A stretch of 64,000 bases of DNA from 66-474 sp035606235 (GCA_035606235.1 DATNFU010000057.1:62001-126000), one strand, 5' to 3'; shown: positions 36,148-45,726, counted from the first letter of the stretch. Program-made: numbers and translations. Notes: a model not told the origin generated them from the sequence alone.

Positions 36148-37035
36148 ATGTCCGGTTATCGCGGCCGCTTTGCGCCCTCGCCCACCGGCGAATTGCATTT
36201 TGGCTCGCTGCTGGCGGCGCTAGGCAGCTGGCTGCGTGCGCGTGCCGCGCGCGGCGCATGGCTGGTGCGGATCGAGGATATCGACCCGTCCCGCGAAGTG
36301 GCGGGTTCGGCTGATGCGATCCTGCGCGCGCTCACCGCCTGCGGTTTGCAACCCGACGAACCACCGATTTACCAGAGCACCCGGCCAAATGCCTACGCTG
36401 CCGCTTTCGAACAATTGCGGCGCAACGGTCAGGTGTTCCCCTGCTGGTGTTCGCGCAGTGATCTGGGCGTGCTTGATGGGGTGCATCGGGGTGCATGCGT
36501 TGCCGCACCCGATGAAAGCCGATCGCCGGCCTGGCGAGTGCGCGTGGACCATGCGCTGATCGAATTCGAGGACGGCCTGCAAGGTCCGCAACATTGTAAA
36601 CTTGCCGAGAGCGCCGGAGATTTCGTGATCAAGCGCGCCGACGGGCCGTTCGCGTATCAACTCGCCTGCGCGGTGGATGACGTGGCATCGCGCATCACTG
36701 AAGTGGTGCGCGGCGCCGACCTGCTGGATTCGACACCGCGGCAGATTTTCCTGATGCGCCTGCTCGGCCTGCGCGAGCCGGCTTACCTGCATCTGCCGGT
36801 AGTGCTGGATGCAAGCGGAGCCAAGTTCTCGAAGTCCGAAGGCGCCGCGGCGATTGATTCGCGCGATCCGGCACTGGCGATGCGCGCGGCGCTGGCATTG
36901 CTTGGTATTCCTGCAACCGCTTTGCGTGCAGGAAATCCGCGAAAACTGCTCGCCGCCGCGGCTTCCGCGTTCGACATCAATGCAGTGCCGCGCACACGCT
37001 GCCTTTTCCACACAACGGGTTCAAAGCTGCGGTAA
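36148..37035 (+). CDS. gluQ: Glutamyl-Q tRNA(Asp) synthetase
   Basis: Attaches glutamate to queuosine in tRNA-Asp. It is a GluRS catalytic-domain paralogue of 295 residues lacking the anticodon-binding region. The HIGH-like motif is in FAPSPTGELHFGSL, RIEDIDPSRE contacts glutamate, the zinc-binding cysteines lie in FPCWCSRSD and RGACV, and the KMSKS-like site is KFSKSEG. Normal length. In many gammaproteobacteria gluQ follows dksA; here it does not. Confidence 0.93.
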   Translation: MSGYRGRFAPSPTGELHFGSLLAALGSWLRARAARGAWLVRIEDIDPSREVAGSADAILRALTACGLQPDEPPIYQSTRPNAYAAAFEQLRRNGQVFPCWCSRSDLGVLDGVHRGACVAAPDESRSPAWRVRVDHALIEFEDGLQGPQHCKLAESAGDFVIKRADGPFAYQLACAVDDVASRITEVVRGADLLDSTPRQIFLMRLLGLREPAYLHLPVVLDASGAKFSKSEGAAAIDSRDPALAMRAALALLGIPATALRAGNPRKLLAAAASAFDINAVPRTRCLFHTTGSKLR

Positions 37036-37057
37036 GCGCGACCATCGCCTGGCAAGC

Positions 37058-37110
37058 AGCCATCCATGGCACGTATTCGGATCGGCATCCATGCCTTGCC
37101 CTCACGTGCA
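37058..37110. repeat. Intergenic repeat-like segment with GCAGCCATCCATGG motif
   Basis: Contains CAAGCAGCCATCCATGGCA and GGCATCCATGCCTTGCCCTC, the latter matching on the minus strand the GAGGCAAGGATGCC core of repeat copies A-C. Related GGATGGCTGCTT motifs occur at about 38793 and 46827. Probably a worn member of a dispersed family. Confidence 0.4.
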
Positions 37111-37266
37111 GCGCGATCTGCCATTACACGACAGTGCTGCATGTTCGACCTGCGGGCGGGCTCCCGCACAATGCGGCAACGGTTGCTCTACCCCGCACCG
37201 CAACATGCGTCGCGCGACAAGCCGACTAGAATCGGACGCGACCTCTACAAAACCAAAGGAAAACAC

Positions 37267-38010
37267 ATGGCCCAGCAGCGCGTGGCATTAGTGACAGGCG
37301 GCACCGGTGGCATCGGTACGGCCATCGTGTGCAGGCTCGCCGGCATGGGCCACAAAGTCGCCACCAATTACCGCGACGAGGCGAAAGCCAAAACCTGGCA
37401 ACAGAAGCTCGCCGCGCAGGGCGTGCACGCCACGCTGGTGCCGGGCGACGTCTCCGATCCGGCTTCATGCGAGGCGATGGTGCGTGCAATCGAAAAGGAA
37501 ACCGGTCCGATCGACATCCTGGTCAACAATGCCGGCATTACCCGCGACACCACTTTCCACAAGATGACCTACCAGCAGTGGACGGACGTGGTGAACACCA
37601 ATTTGAACGCATGCTTCAACGTGACGCGACCGGTGATCGAGGGCATGCGCGCGCGCAAGTGGGGACGCATCGTGCAGATCAGCTCGATCAACGGACAGAA
37701 GGGCCAGTACGGGCAAGCCAATTACGCTGCAGCGAAAGCCGGGATGCACGGCTTCACCATTTCGCTGGCGCAGGAGAACGCGAAGTTCGGCATCACCGTC
37801 AACACCGTTTCGCCGGGCTATATCGGCACCGACATGGTGATGGCGGTACCGGAAGAGGTGCGCGCCAAGATCGTGGCGCAAATCCCGGTCGGGCGACTGG
37901 GCGAACCCGACGAAATCGCCTACGCAGTCGCATTCTTTCTCGATGAGATGGCCGCGTGGATCACGGGCGCGAATCTCGCGATCAACGGCGGGCATTACAT
38001 GGGTTGGTAA
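37267..38010 (+). CDS. phbB: Acetoacetyl-CoA reductase (first copy)
   Basis: NADPH-dependent SDR producing (R)-3-hydroxybutyryl-CoA for PHA polymer. The 247-residue product has TGGTGGIG for cofactor binding, the catalytic Ser in ISSINGQKGQYGQ and YAAAKAG for Tyr and Lys; the ISSxNGQKGQxGQ stretch is typical of PhbB as opposed to fatty-acid FabG. The ATG at 37267 is 6 bp after an AAGGA site. No thiolase or PHA synthase is in the window; phaR and a second reductase follow. Confidence 0.92.
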   Translation: MAQQRVALVTGGTGGIGTAIVCRLAGMGHKVATNYRDEAKAKTWQQKLAAQGVHATLVPGDVSDPASCEAMVRAIEKETGPIDILVNNAGITRDTTFHKMTYQQWTDVVNTNLNACFNVTRPVIEGMRARKWGRIVQISSINGQKGQYGQANYAAAKAGMHGFTISLAQENAKFGITVNTVSPGYIGTDMVMAVPEEVRAKIVAQIPVGRLGEPDEIAYAVAFFLDEMAAWITGANLAINGGHYMGW

Positions 38011-38026
38011 ATGCCGCGCTGCGCGA

Positions 38027-38115
38027 TGCCTCGAATCGCCTCGCGCGCGGCATTTGCCAGGTGAGGCAAGGATGCCAACAGGTAATCCGCCAGGGTTGGC
38101 GAACCAGGGATGGCG
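38027..38115. repeat. Structured intergenic repeat, copy C (divergent)
   Basis: Reads GCGATGCCTCGAATCGCCTC then GAGGCAAGGATGCCAACAGG on the plus strand, matching copies A and B on the minus strand in order and spacing, with more differences. It is the only copy not next to a tRNA gene; it separates the reductase and phaR. Confidence 0.55.
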
Positions 38116-38198
38116 TGCGAGCGCGTCCAGGATGGCCGCTTGCCTGGATTGAGGCATTGCTCCTTTTGCGCCGCCGCAACCCGTGTTAGCTTTGCCGC

Positions 38199-38675
38199 AT
38201 GGCAACAGTGCGCATCATCAAGAAATATCCCAACCGGCGCCTCTATGACACCGAGATATCCAGCTACATCACGCTGGAGGAAATACGCCAGTTGGTGCTG
38301 ACCGGCACCCCGTTCGAGGTGCACGACGCCAAGACCGGCGAGGACCTCACCCGGCAGGTATTGCTGCAGATCATCGCCGAGCACGAGCAGCACGGCCAGC
38401 CGATGTTCTCGGCCAACCTGCTGTCGCAGATCATCCGGTTCTACGGTGACTCCATGCAGGGTTTCGTGGGCGGCTATCTCGAAAACAGCCTGCAAATCTT
38501 CCTGGACCAGCAGCACAAGTTCCGCGCGCAGTTGAACGAGATGCTCGGCCAGACGCCGTGGTCCATGTTGAACGAAGTGACCGAGCGCAACATCGATCTG
38601 TGGAAATCGCTGCAACGCGGTTTCCTGGAAGCCAATGCTGCGGGCGCCAAGCCCCCCGGCAACGGCAAGAAGTAG
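38199..38675 (+). CDS. phaR: Polyhydroxyalkanoate synthesis repressor PhaR
   Basis: DNA-binding regulator that also binds PHA granules, repressing phasin and itself when no polymer is present. The 158-residue product begins MATVRIIKKYPNRRLYDTE, the conserved PHB-accumulation DNA-binding domain, and continues with GxxLENSLQIFLDQQHKFRAQ, the second conserved domain. Located between two acetoacetyl-CoA reductase genes. Normal length. Confidence 0.93.
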   Translation: MATVRIIKKYPNRRLYDTEISSYITLEEIRQLVLTGTPFEVHDAKTGEDLTRQVLLQIIAEHEQHGQPMFSANLLSQIIRFYGDSMQGFVGGYLENSLQIFLDQQHKFRAQLNEMLGQTPWSMLNEVTERNIDLWKSLQRGFLEANAAGAKPPGNGKK

Positions 38676-38907
38676 CGCTAGGCCCTCGACGACTCCGTTG
38701 ACACTTCGCGGAGCGCTTTCTACCATCCCTTTTCTGTTGCGGCGCAACACATGCCGCTGCGCGGCATTTCTTCAGGGGGAAGCGCGGTCAGGATGGCTGC
38801 TTTGTGATCCACACGATCAGGGAAGATCGAAATCCCCAAGACGCGCGGCCATGGATGCCCGCTTTTGATCCTCGCGATCTGGAACGACCGCAAACGGAGT
38901 GAATTCC

Positions 38908-39654
38908 ATGGCTGAGCGTATCGCCATCGTTACCGGTGGCATCGGCGGTTTGGGCACCGAAATCTGCAAGCACCTGGCGCGCGACGGCCGCATGGTAATC
39001 GCCGCCGACCTCGGCAATCGGCAGGAGCGGCTCGCCGCGTTTCGCGACGAGGTGAAAGAGTTCGACGGGCACGTCGTGTTCGCGCCGGTGGACGTCTCGC
39101 GCTTCGATGATTGCGCCGCGCTGGTGAAACACGTTGGGGACACCTGGGGCAGCGTCGATATCCTCGTCAATGCTGCCGGCATCACGCGAGACATCAGTCT
39201 GCGCAAGATGGAAGAGCAGCAATGGCACGAATTGATGCGCGTCAACCTGGATGGCGTGTTCAATATGTCCCGTCAGGTAGTCGAAGGGATGAGCACGCGC
39301 GGCTTCGGCCGCATCGTCAATATTTCATCCGTGAATGGCCAGACCGGACAGTTCGGACAGACCAATTACTCCGCCGCCAAAGCGGGCATGCACGGCTTCT
39401 CGATGGCGCTTGCGCGCGAGGTGGCGAAGAAGGGCGTGACAGTGAACAGCGTGTCGCCAGGTTACTGCCGCACCGAAATGGTCATGAAAGTACCCGAGGA
39501 TATCCGCGCGCAGATCATCGCGCAGATTCCGGCTGGACGACTTGGCGAACCTTCCGACATTGCGCGCACGGTGGCCTTCCTGACCGCCGAGGATGCAGGC
39601 TTCATCACCGGCGCGAACATTCCGGTGAACGGCGGCTATTTCATGAGCTTCTGA
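38908..39654 (+). CDS. phbB: Acetoacetyl-CoA reductase (second copy)
   Basis: A 248-residue SDR closely similar in plan to the gene at 37267: cofactor site TGGIGGLG, catalytic Ser in ISSVNGQTGQFGQ, YSAAKAG and VSPGYCRTEMV. The copies are clearly diverged, so this is a paralogue pair, not a recent duplication. The ATG at 38908 follows GGAG by 8 bases; an in-frame GTG 9 bp earlier is less likely. A REP pair follows the stop. Confidence 0.9.
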   Translation: MAERIAIVTGGIGGLGTEICKHLARDGRMVIAADLGNRQERLAAFRDEVKEFDGHVVFAPVDVSRFDDCAALVKHVGDTWGSVDILVNAAGITRDISLRKMEEQQWHELMRVNLDGVFNMSRQVVEGMSTRGFGRIVNISSVNGQTGQFGQTNYSAAKAGMHGFSMALAREVAKKGVTVNSVSPGYCRTEMVMKVPEDIRAQIIAQIPAGRLGEPSDIARTVAFLTAEDAGFITGANIPVNGGYFMSF

Positions 39655-39657
39655 TCC

Positions 39658-39732
39658 TGCAGGAGCCTGCTTGCAGGCGACCCCGGAACCTTTGGCCATA
39701 ATGGCGCCGGTCGCCGGCAAGCCGGCTCCTAC
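39658..39732. repeat. REPIN-type pair of inverted REP elements
   Basis: Two REP-like palindromes face each other: AGGAGCCTGCTTGCAGGCGA at 39661 on the plus strand and, from 39732 on the minus strand, GTAGGAGCCGGCTTGCCGGC. Spacing is about 30 bp. The right copy overlaps the argH stop codon. Consensus with other copies is GTAGGAGCCNGCTTGCNGGC. Confidence 0.8.
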
Positions 39733-41018
39733 AGAGCTTCCAGACGCTCCCGCAATTCCCCAAGGCGCAAATCGCCCGCCGCTCCCGGCGATACCCGCGC
39801 GGCAAGACTCGACTCGGGGGTGCGACCCTGCCCTGCCGATTGCGGCGATTCTGCGGCGCGTTTGTACGCCTCCCGAAAGGGCACGCCTGCGAGCGCCTGC
39901 TCGATCGCGACATCGGTGGCGTACATCGCAGGCTCGATTGCCGCGCGCATCGCCTCCGCATTCCATTGCACGCCGGTCAGCAGATCCGGCAACAACGCCA
40001 AGGCCGCAAGGCCGCGCCCGAAACCGTGCACCAGCGCGCCCTTGCTGACTTGCAGATCGCGCTGATAACCCGAGGGCAGCGACAGCAACTGTTCGATCTC
40101 GCAGCGCGCGGCCGCGACGCTGGCATAGCTCGCGCGCATCAGTTCAATCACATCCGGATTGCGCTTGTTGGGCATGATCGAGGAACCGGTGGTGAATTCC
40201 GGCGGCAAAGTTGCGAAGCCGAATTCGGCGGTGGTGAACAGCGAGAGATCCCACGCAAGCCGGCGCAAGTCCAGCAAAGCCGAAGCGAGCGCCTCCAATG
40301 CGGCCAGCTCGAACTTGCCGCGCGACAATTGCGTGGCGATGGGGTTTATCTGCATACGCGCGAAGCCGAGAGCACGCGTGCCGTGCTCGCGATCCAGCCC
40401 CAGATTGACGCCATAACCCGCGGCGGTGCCGAGCGGATTGGCGTCGATCCAATCACGCGTAGCCCTCGCACGCATCGCATCATCGATGAACGACTCGGCG
40501 AAACCGGCGAACCACATCGCGGTCGAAGACACCACCGCGCGCTGCAGGTGCGTATAGCCGGGCATCGGCAGCGATTCGCATTCGGCGCGCTGCAGACACA
40601 CGCGCGCGATCGTGCCGCACAGGCTTTGCAGCAATTCGAGCTGCTGCCTTACCCACAACCGCGTCGCGACCAGAATCTGGTCATTGCGGCTGCGCCCGGT
40701 ATGCACTTTGCGGCCGGTATCACCCAGGCGCCCGATCAATCGCGCCTCGATCGCGGAGTGGCCGTCTTCGAAACGCCCGTCGAGCACGAATGTCCCGCTG
40801 GTGAATTCCTCGGCCAGGCTTTCCAGTTCGCGATCCAGCGCATCCGCCTCATCCTGGTCGAGCAAGCCGATCCGCGCGAGCCCCCGCGCATGCACGCGAC
40901 TGGCATGGATGTCGTGCAGGAAGAATTCGCGATCCAGCAACACGTCGTCAGCGGCAAGAAAACGCATGATGCGATCGTCGGTGCGGGTGCCTTTCTTTTG
41001 CCAAAGCAGGTCGCTCAT
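39729..41018 (-). CDS. argH: Argininosuccinate lyase
   Basis: Splits argininosuccinate into arginine and fumarate, the final step of the pathway. The 429-residue product carries the fumarase-superfamily signature GSSIMPNKRNPD, HTGRSRNDQ near 113-121 and GYTHLQRAV. The start at 41018 (MSDLLWQKKG) is the family one. Its TAG stop lies in the GTAG of the downstream REP. It is the last gene of the cluster, 55 bp after argC. Confidence 0.96.
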   Translation of the reverse strand: MSDLLWQKKGTRTDDRIMRFLAADDVLLDREFFLHDIHASRVHARGLARIGLLDQDEADALDRELESLAEEFTSGTFVLDGRFEDGHSAIEARLIGRLGDTGRKVHTGRSRNDQILVATRLWVRQQLELLQSLCGTIARVCLQRAECESLPMPGYTHLQRAVVSSTAMWFAGFAESFIDDAMRARATRDWIDANPLGTAAGYGVNLGLDREHGTRALGFARMQINPIATQLSRGKFELAALEALASALLDLRRLAWDLSLFTTAEFGFATLPPEFTTGSSIMPNKRNPDVIELMRASYASVAAARCEIEQLLSLPSGYQRDLQVSKGALVHGFGRGLAALALLPDLLTGVQWNAEAMRAAIEPAMYATDVAIEQALAGVPFREAYKRAAESPQSAGQGRTPESSLAARVSPGAAGDLRLGELRERLEAL

Positions 41019-41073
41019 GGAAGCTCCATTGCGTGCGCTTCGCGCGCGTATGTCATCGTGCGCGACGCGCACG

Positions 41074-42015
41074 CTACACGGGAATACCCTCGAACTCGTC
41101 AAATCCCAATGCACGATTGAGATTCTGCATGGCCTGCGTGGCTGCGCCCTTCAGCAGGTTGTCGAGCGTGGCGACGATCACCGCGCGCTTGCCGCGCGGA
41201 GCCACCGCGAAACCGCCGATCTCGACGCGATGCTCGCCGGCGATGCGGCTGACCCATGGCGGATCATCAATGATGCGGATCAAGCGTTCGTTGGCGTAAC
41301 GGGCGCCGTAGCGCGCTTTCAACGACTCCGATGAAGCGGCTTCGCGCATCCACAGATTCGTCGTCAACGTGATGCCGCGAAAATGCGGCGCCACGTGTGG
41401 CACGAATTCGACCGGAACCCCAAGTTGCGTGGATGCTTCGCGCTCGTGCAGATGCCCGACCAGACTGTATGGCATCAGGTTGTCGCGCAATTTCTCAGGA
41501 TCGTTCTTGTCCGAAGGCTTGGTACCGGCGCCGGAATATCCGGATACCCCGAAACATTGCGGCGGTCCCGCCAGCGAATCCAGCAGCGGCGCGATCGCAA
41601 GCTGCATCGCGGTTGCGTAGCAGCCCGGATTGGCGATGCGGCGCTGGCCGGCGTAACGCGCGCGCGTCAGTTCCGGCAAACCGTAGTACCAGGAGTCGCT
41701 GAAGCGATGATCCGCGGAGAGATCCACGATCACCGTTTGGCGCGCGTGCGCATCCAGCGCTTCCACGAACGGCGCGGACTTGCCGTTGGGAAGCGCGAGG
41801 ATCACCGCCTCCGCACCCTCGCGTGCCGCCTGCCCGGCGTCCAGGTTTGCGTAGCAAAGATCACCGGCGAAGCCGAAGACGTGATTCGCCACGGGTTGCC
41901 CGGCGAGCTCGCGCGACGATACAAAGGCGAGTTCCAGCTCCGGATGGCGCGCGATCAACGCGATCAATTCCGCGCCGGTGTGCCCGCGTGCACCGATGAT
42001 TCCGACGCGCTTCAT
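41074..42015 (-). CDS. argC: N-acetyl-gamma-glutamyl-phosphate reductase
   Basis: NADPH-dependent reduction of N-acetylglutamyl phosphate. The 313-residue product has GARGHTGAELI for cofactor binding, the catalytic Cys in NPGCYATA and the conserved GVSGYSGAG. It overlaps the fused argB by 4 bases, so it is translationally coupled. Standard length. Confidence 0.96.
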   Translation of the reverse strand: MKRVGIIGARGHTGAELIALIARHPELELAFVSSRELAGQPVANHVFGFAGDLCYANLDAGQAAREGAEAVILALPNGKSAPFVEALDAHARQTVIVDLSADHRFSDSWYYGLPELTRARYAGQRRIANPGCYATAMQLAIAPLLDSLAGPPQCFGVSGYSGAGTKPSDKNDPEKLRDNLMPYSLVGHLHEREASTQLGVPVEFVPHVAPHFRGITLTTNLWMREAASSESLKARYGARYANERLIRIIDDPPWVSRIAGEHRVEIGGFAVAPRGKRAVIVATLDNLLKGAATQAMQNLNRALGFDEFEGIPV

Positions 42016-43355
42016 GTCCGATCCTGCAGCGTCGCTGGCCGCGCGCGGCAGTGCTCCACGCTTGCCTCGATCGCGGCAAACGAGTCCAGCCCGTACCAGA
42101 ACACGTTCCAGCGCGGCTGCTTGAAACAGCCGTCCGCTTGTGCCGCGTAGAAATCATTGATGCCGTTGCCATGACGCGAGCGCCAGAACAGAGATGGATT
42201 TTCCGCGCGCATCACCTGCCAGGCCGCGCGCCCCAGCCCCTCGCCCTGCGCATCCTCGGCCACCGCAAACTTGTCGAGATAGGCGACGCGCACTCCGGCA
42301 GAAAATGCTTCGCGGGTCAGGATCAACGCGGCGCGATAGTTTTCGCTGACGTACGCGCGATACAGTCGCGTGGTCTCGAAATAATCGTTCGCCAATTTCC
42401 GGCCGAAGCTGGATTCGATCAGCGCGCGCAACCTGCCCGTGTCCAGTTGCGACCAGCGCGTGCAACGGCGCACCTTCTCGCCGCGCCGCACCAGGGTGCC
42501 GGAACCTCTATGCGTGAACAGCTCGCGCGCCAGTTCCGCAGGCCGCGTGATCGAAACCGATGAGGCCAGCGGCAGCGCATCGAGCATATCCTTGATCTGC
42601 GCAAGTTTCAGTCGCATACCCGAATGCAGCCATGGCGCTTGCATCAAGGTGGCGTAATCGGTGCGCAGATTGATCGAATCAATCACCCTGTTTTCGCCGT
42701 CGAGCAACCCGCCGCTGCCAGTCAGGAAAACGATCTTGTACGGTTGCGCGGCACGTACCAGTTCGTTGACCGCGAAGTCGGCGTTGACGTTGAGGATGTG
42801 TCCTTGCACCGTTTCGCCCAGGGAAGCGATCACCGGAATCGAACCGGCCTTGATGCTGGCCTCGATGGGCGCGAGTTCTACGCGTGCCACGCGACCGACC
42901 AGACCGTACTTGCGGCGATTGAGAAACGCCGCCTCGAACACGCCGGACACGATCGAGGTCGCGCGCACGTCGTGTCGCTGCAATGCTTCCACCAGCGCGA
43001 GATTCTGCGCCTGCATCACCCGCCGCACGATCGCCAGCGCATCCGGCGTGGTCACTCGCAAACCGTCGAGCGTGCGTTTGGCGATGCCGGCCTGTGCCAG
43101 CGCCTCGTCGAGTTGCGGACCGGCGCCGTGGACCACGATCGGCGTCAAGCCGACCTGCTGCAGAAACGCAAGCGATGATGTGAGCGCATCCAGGTCATCG
43201 CGCAACACCGCACCGCCGACCTTGACCACGGCGAAGCGCTTGGCATCCAATCGCGCGAACCGCTGCAGGTATTGCCGCACTTCCTTGGCGCCATCCATGC
43301 TCGACAACAGTCGCACGATGGTCAGCCGCAGCGGCGTCGGGCTGTCGGCAATCAT
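42012..43355 (-). CDS. argB: Bifunctional N-acetylglutamate synthase/kinase
   Basis: Xanthomonad-type fusion performing the first two steps of arginine synthesis. Residues about 30-280 are the amino acid kinase domain (VVKVGGAVLRDD, IVVHGAGPQLD, VFLTGSGGLLD) and about 290-447 the GNAT-like acetyltransferase domain (FGRKLANDYFE, YLDKFAVAEDAQGEGLG with the acyl-CoA loop, and SLFWRSRHGNGINDFY). This two-domain form is arginine-feedback regulated in Xanthomonas. The ATG at 43355 overlaps the preceding gene by 4 bases. Confidence 0.95.
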   Translation of the reverse strand: MIADSPTPLRLTIVRLLSSMDGAKEVRQYLQRFARLDAKRFAVVKVGGAVLRDDLDALTSSLAFLQQVGLTPIVVHGAGPQLDEALAQAGIAKRTLDGLRVTTPDALAIVRRVMQAQNLALVEALQRHDVRATSIVSGVFEAAFLNRRKYGLVGRVARVELAPIEASIKAGSIPVIASLGETVQGHILNVNADFAVNELVRAAQPYKIVFLTGSGGLLDGENRVIDSINLRTDYATLMQAPWLHSGMRLKLAQIKDMLDALPLASSVSITRPAELARELFTHRGSGTLVRRGEKVRRCTRWSQLDTGRLRALIESSFGRKLANDYFETTRLYRAYVSENYRAALILTREAFSAGVRVAYLDKFAVAEDAQGEGLGRAAWQVMRAENPSLFWRSRHGNGINDFYAAQADGCFKQPRWNVFWYGLDSFAAIEASVEHCRARPATLQDRT

Positions 43356-44527
43356 GTCAGCCCTGCCTCGACCAGCCGCCGGATGCTTTCGGCGTAAGCA
43401 CGCAGTTGGCCGAGCGCGACCCACTCGTCGGCGGCATGCGCCTGCGCGATGTCGCCGGGTCCGTACACGAACGCGATGTAACCGGCCTGCGAGAACAATG
43501 CGGCTTCCGTCCAGAAATCCACCGCGTTGCCCACGGCCAAACCAAGTTCATCGACCAGGTCTCGCGCGGCCAGACGCCGTGTTTCGGCACCCGCGAGATT
43601 CCCTTCAAAATCGGCGCCCGCCGGCAGCGACGGCCCGCGAAAGGTTTCCTCGAAACGCGCCGGGGCGGGATCGGTCAGGTCGCGCAAGCGCTTCAACAGC
43701 GCATCCGCATCCATGGAGGGCAACGGTCGCAACCCGACTTGCAGCTGCGCGGAAGACGCGATCATGTTGGCTTTGATCCCGCCTTCGATGCGGCCGATGT
43801 TGAAACGCAATCCGGTCAATCCACCGAAACGCTGATGCGCCTGGGCCTGCGCGAATTCGAGCGCGGCGTGGCCCCAGCGCAGCGCCTGATGCACCGCGCT
43901 GTCGTCCCGATGCTGCACGTTGGAGGCATGGCCCGCGCGCCCGGTGAAGCCGACCTGCACCGAGTGCACGCCGCGGTGCGCGAGCACCGCTTCGCCGCGC
44001 GTGGGCTCAGCAACAACGATGGCTTCAAAAGCGGCGGCGCGGGACTCGGCAGCCGGGACTCCGCTCGCGTTGGTCAAGAACGAAGCAATGCAGCGCGGAT
44101 CGCGGCCTTCCTCGTCGGTGCTGAACAGCAGCGCGAGATCACCTTGTGTTGCGTTCGCGATGGCCAGCAGCGCCGCCGCGGCGCCTTTGATGTCGCACGC
44201 GCCCAAGCCGATCGCCCGCTCGTCCTCGATGCGCAACTCGAATGGATTCGCGCTCCACTGCGGCGAGTCGGGCACGGTATCCAGATGCACGTTGAACAGC
44301 AGCCGCGGCTTGCCGCGTACCGCGAACAAACTGAGCGCGCCGGCACCGTGATCGGCAAGCACGCATTTGAAGCCAGGGAGTTGCGCACGCAGGTAATCGA
44401 ACATGCCTTCGCTGCCGATTGCGCGCGGCGGGTTACGCGTGTCGTAACCGACCAGCACGCGCAGATGCGTCAGCGTTTCCGCAAGCAACGCCGAATCCCG
44501 GGTCCCGAGCCACGATTCCCGTTTCAT
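43352..44527 (-). CDS. N-acetyl-L-citrulline deacetylase (argE' type)
   Basis: M20-family metallopeptidase-like deacetylase, 391 residues. Metal-ligand segments are visible as LLFNVHLDTVPD, GACDIKGAAAA and FSTDEEGRD, with GHASN in the lid domain. In Xanthomonads the gene in this position acts on acetylcitrulline and not acetylornithine, fitting the acetylornithine carbamoyltransferase upstream. Overlaps argG (ATGA) and argB by 4 bases each. The substrate is inferred from cluster context. Confidence 0.9.
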   Translation of the reverse strand: MKRESWLGTRDSALLAETLTHLRVLVGYDTRNPPRAIGSEGMFDYLRAQLPGFKCVLADHGAGALSLFAVRGKPRLLFNVHLDTVPDSPQWSANPFELRIEDERAIGLGACDIKGAAAALLAIANATQGDLALLFSTDEEGRDPRCIASFLTNASGVPAAESRAAAFEAIVVAEPTRGEAVLAHRGVHSVQVGFTGRAGHASNVQHRDDSAVHQALRWGHAALEFAQAQAHQRFGGLTGLRFNIGRIEGGIKANMIASSAQLQVGLRPLPSMDADALLKRLRDLTDPAPARFEETFRGPSLPAGADFEGNLAGAETRRLAARDLVDELGLAVGNAVDFWTEAALFSQAGYIAFVYGPGDIAQAHAADEWVALGQLRAYAESIRRLVEAGLT

Positions 44528-45720
44528 GAGCGATTGACCTCCGCCCACAGCGTGCTGCTCATGCCGAACAGCTTGATGAAACCTTCCGCTTCGGCTACGC
44601 CCCAGTCGGCCGATTGCGCGTAGGTCGCGCCTTTCGCGCTCAGCAGATGCGGTGATTCCACCCCGACCGCATCCACGCGGCCGCCGTGGGTTTCCAGTAC
44701 AACTTCGCCGCTGACGCAGCGCTGCGAGGAATCGAGGAACGCTTCCAGATCGGCTTTCAAGGGATCGTGGAAGAAGCCCTCGTACACCAGTTCGATCCAG
44801 GCGCGCGCGACACCCGACTTGAAACGGTTCTGATGCTTGCTGAGCACCGCTTCCTCCAGCGCGCGATGCGCGGTGAGCAGCGCGATGAGACCCGGTGCTT
44901 CGTACACGATGCGGCCTTTGAGCCCGATGGTGGTGTCGCCGGTATAAAGCCCGCGGCCGACGCCGTAACGCGCGAACGTCTGGTTGAGTCTCGCGAGCAG
45001 GATATTTCCCGGCATGCGTTCACCATCCAGCCCGACCGCTTGGCCGTGCTCGAACTGCACGCGCATTCGCAATGCCTGCGCGGGCCATTCCGCGCGCGGC
45101 GCGCACCAGCCACGTGCACCCTCGCCGGGCGCCTCCCAGCGGTCGATTTCGCCGCCGGACATGGTGACGCCCAGCAGATTTTCATTGATCGTGTACGCCT
45201 GCTGCTTGGCGCGCACTGCAAATCCGCGTTCGCGCAAATAATCTTGCTCGTAGGCGCGCACCTGCGCGTGTTCGCGCTGGATCTCGCGGATCGGCGCGAT
45301 GATCTGGTAATCCCCCAGTGCCTTTACCGTGAGGTCGAAGCGCACCTGATCGTTGCCCATGCCGGTGCAGCCGTGCGCGATCGCGCGCGTGCCCAGTTCA
45401 CCTGCGCGTTGCAACGCGGCTTCGACGATCAGGTAGCGATCCGAAACCAGCAATGGATACTGGCCCTGGTAGCCCTCGCCCGCCCATACGAACGGCTTGA
45501 CGAATTGCGTCCACAGCTCGGGGCCGCCGTCCACGGTGACATGGCTCGCCGCGCCGAGCTCACGTGCACGCTGTTCGATCCATGCGCGCTCCTCCGCATC
45601 CACGCCGCCGGTGTCGGCGAATACGGTATGCACCGCGTAGCCGCGTTCGCGCAGCCACGGAATGCAGAAGCTGGTGTCGAGGCCACCGGAAAAGGCAAGG
45701 ACAATATCTTTGGATTCCAT
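44524..45720 (-). CDS. argG: Argininosuccinate synthase
   Basis: Joins citrulline and aspartate with ATP. The 398-residue product begins MESKDIVLAFSGGLDTSFCI (PP-loop SGGLDTS) and has the conserved GCTGMGNDQVRFD. In this pathway order it follows deacetylation of acetylcitrulline. A REP-like palindrome occupies the 68-bp gap to the carbamoyltransferase gene. Start at 45720 is unambiguous. Confidence 0.96.
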   Translation of the reverse strand: MESKDIVLAFSGGLDTSFCIPWLRERGYAVHTVFADTGGVDAEERAWIEQRARELGAASHVTVDGGPELWTQFVKPFVWAGEGYQGQYPLLVSDRYLIVEAALQRAGELGTRAIAHGCTGMGNDQVRFDLTVKALGDYQIIAPIREIQREHAQVRAYEQDYLRERGFAVRAKQQAYTINENLLGVTMSGGEIDRWEAPGEGARGWCAPRAEWPAQALRMRVQFEHGQAVGLDGERMPGNILLARLNQTFARYGVGRGLYTGDTTIGLKGRIVYEAPGLIALLTAHRALEEAVLSKHQNRFKSGVARAWIELVYEGFFHDPLKADLEAFLDSSQRCVSGEVVLETHGGRVDAVGVESPHLLSAKGATYAQSADWGVAEAEGFIKLFGMSSTLWAEVNRS

Positions 45721-45726
45721 CGGGAT

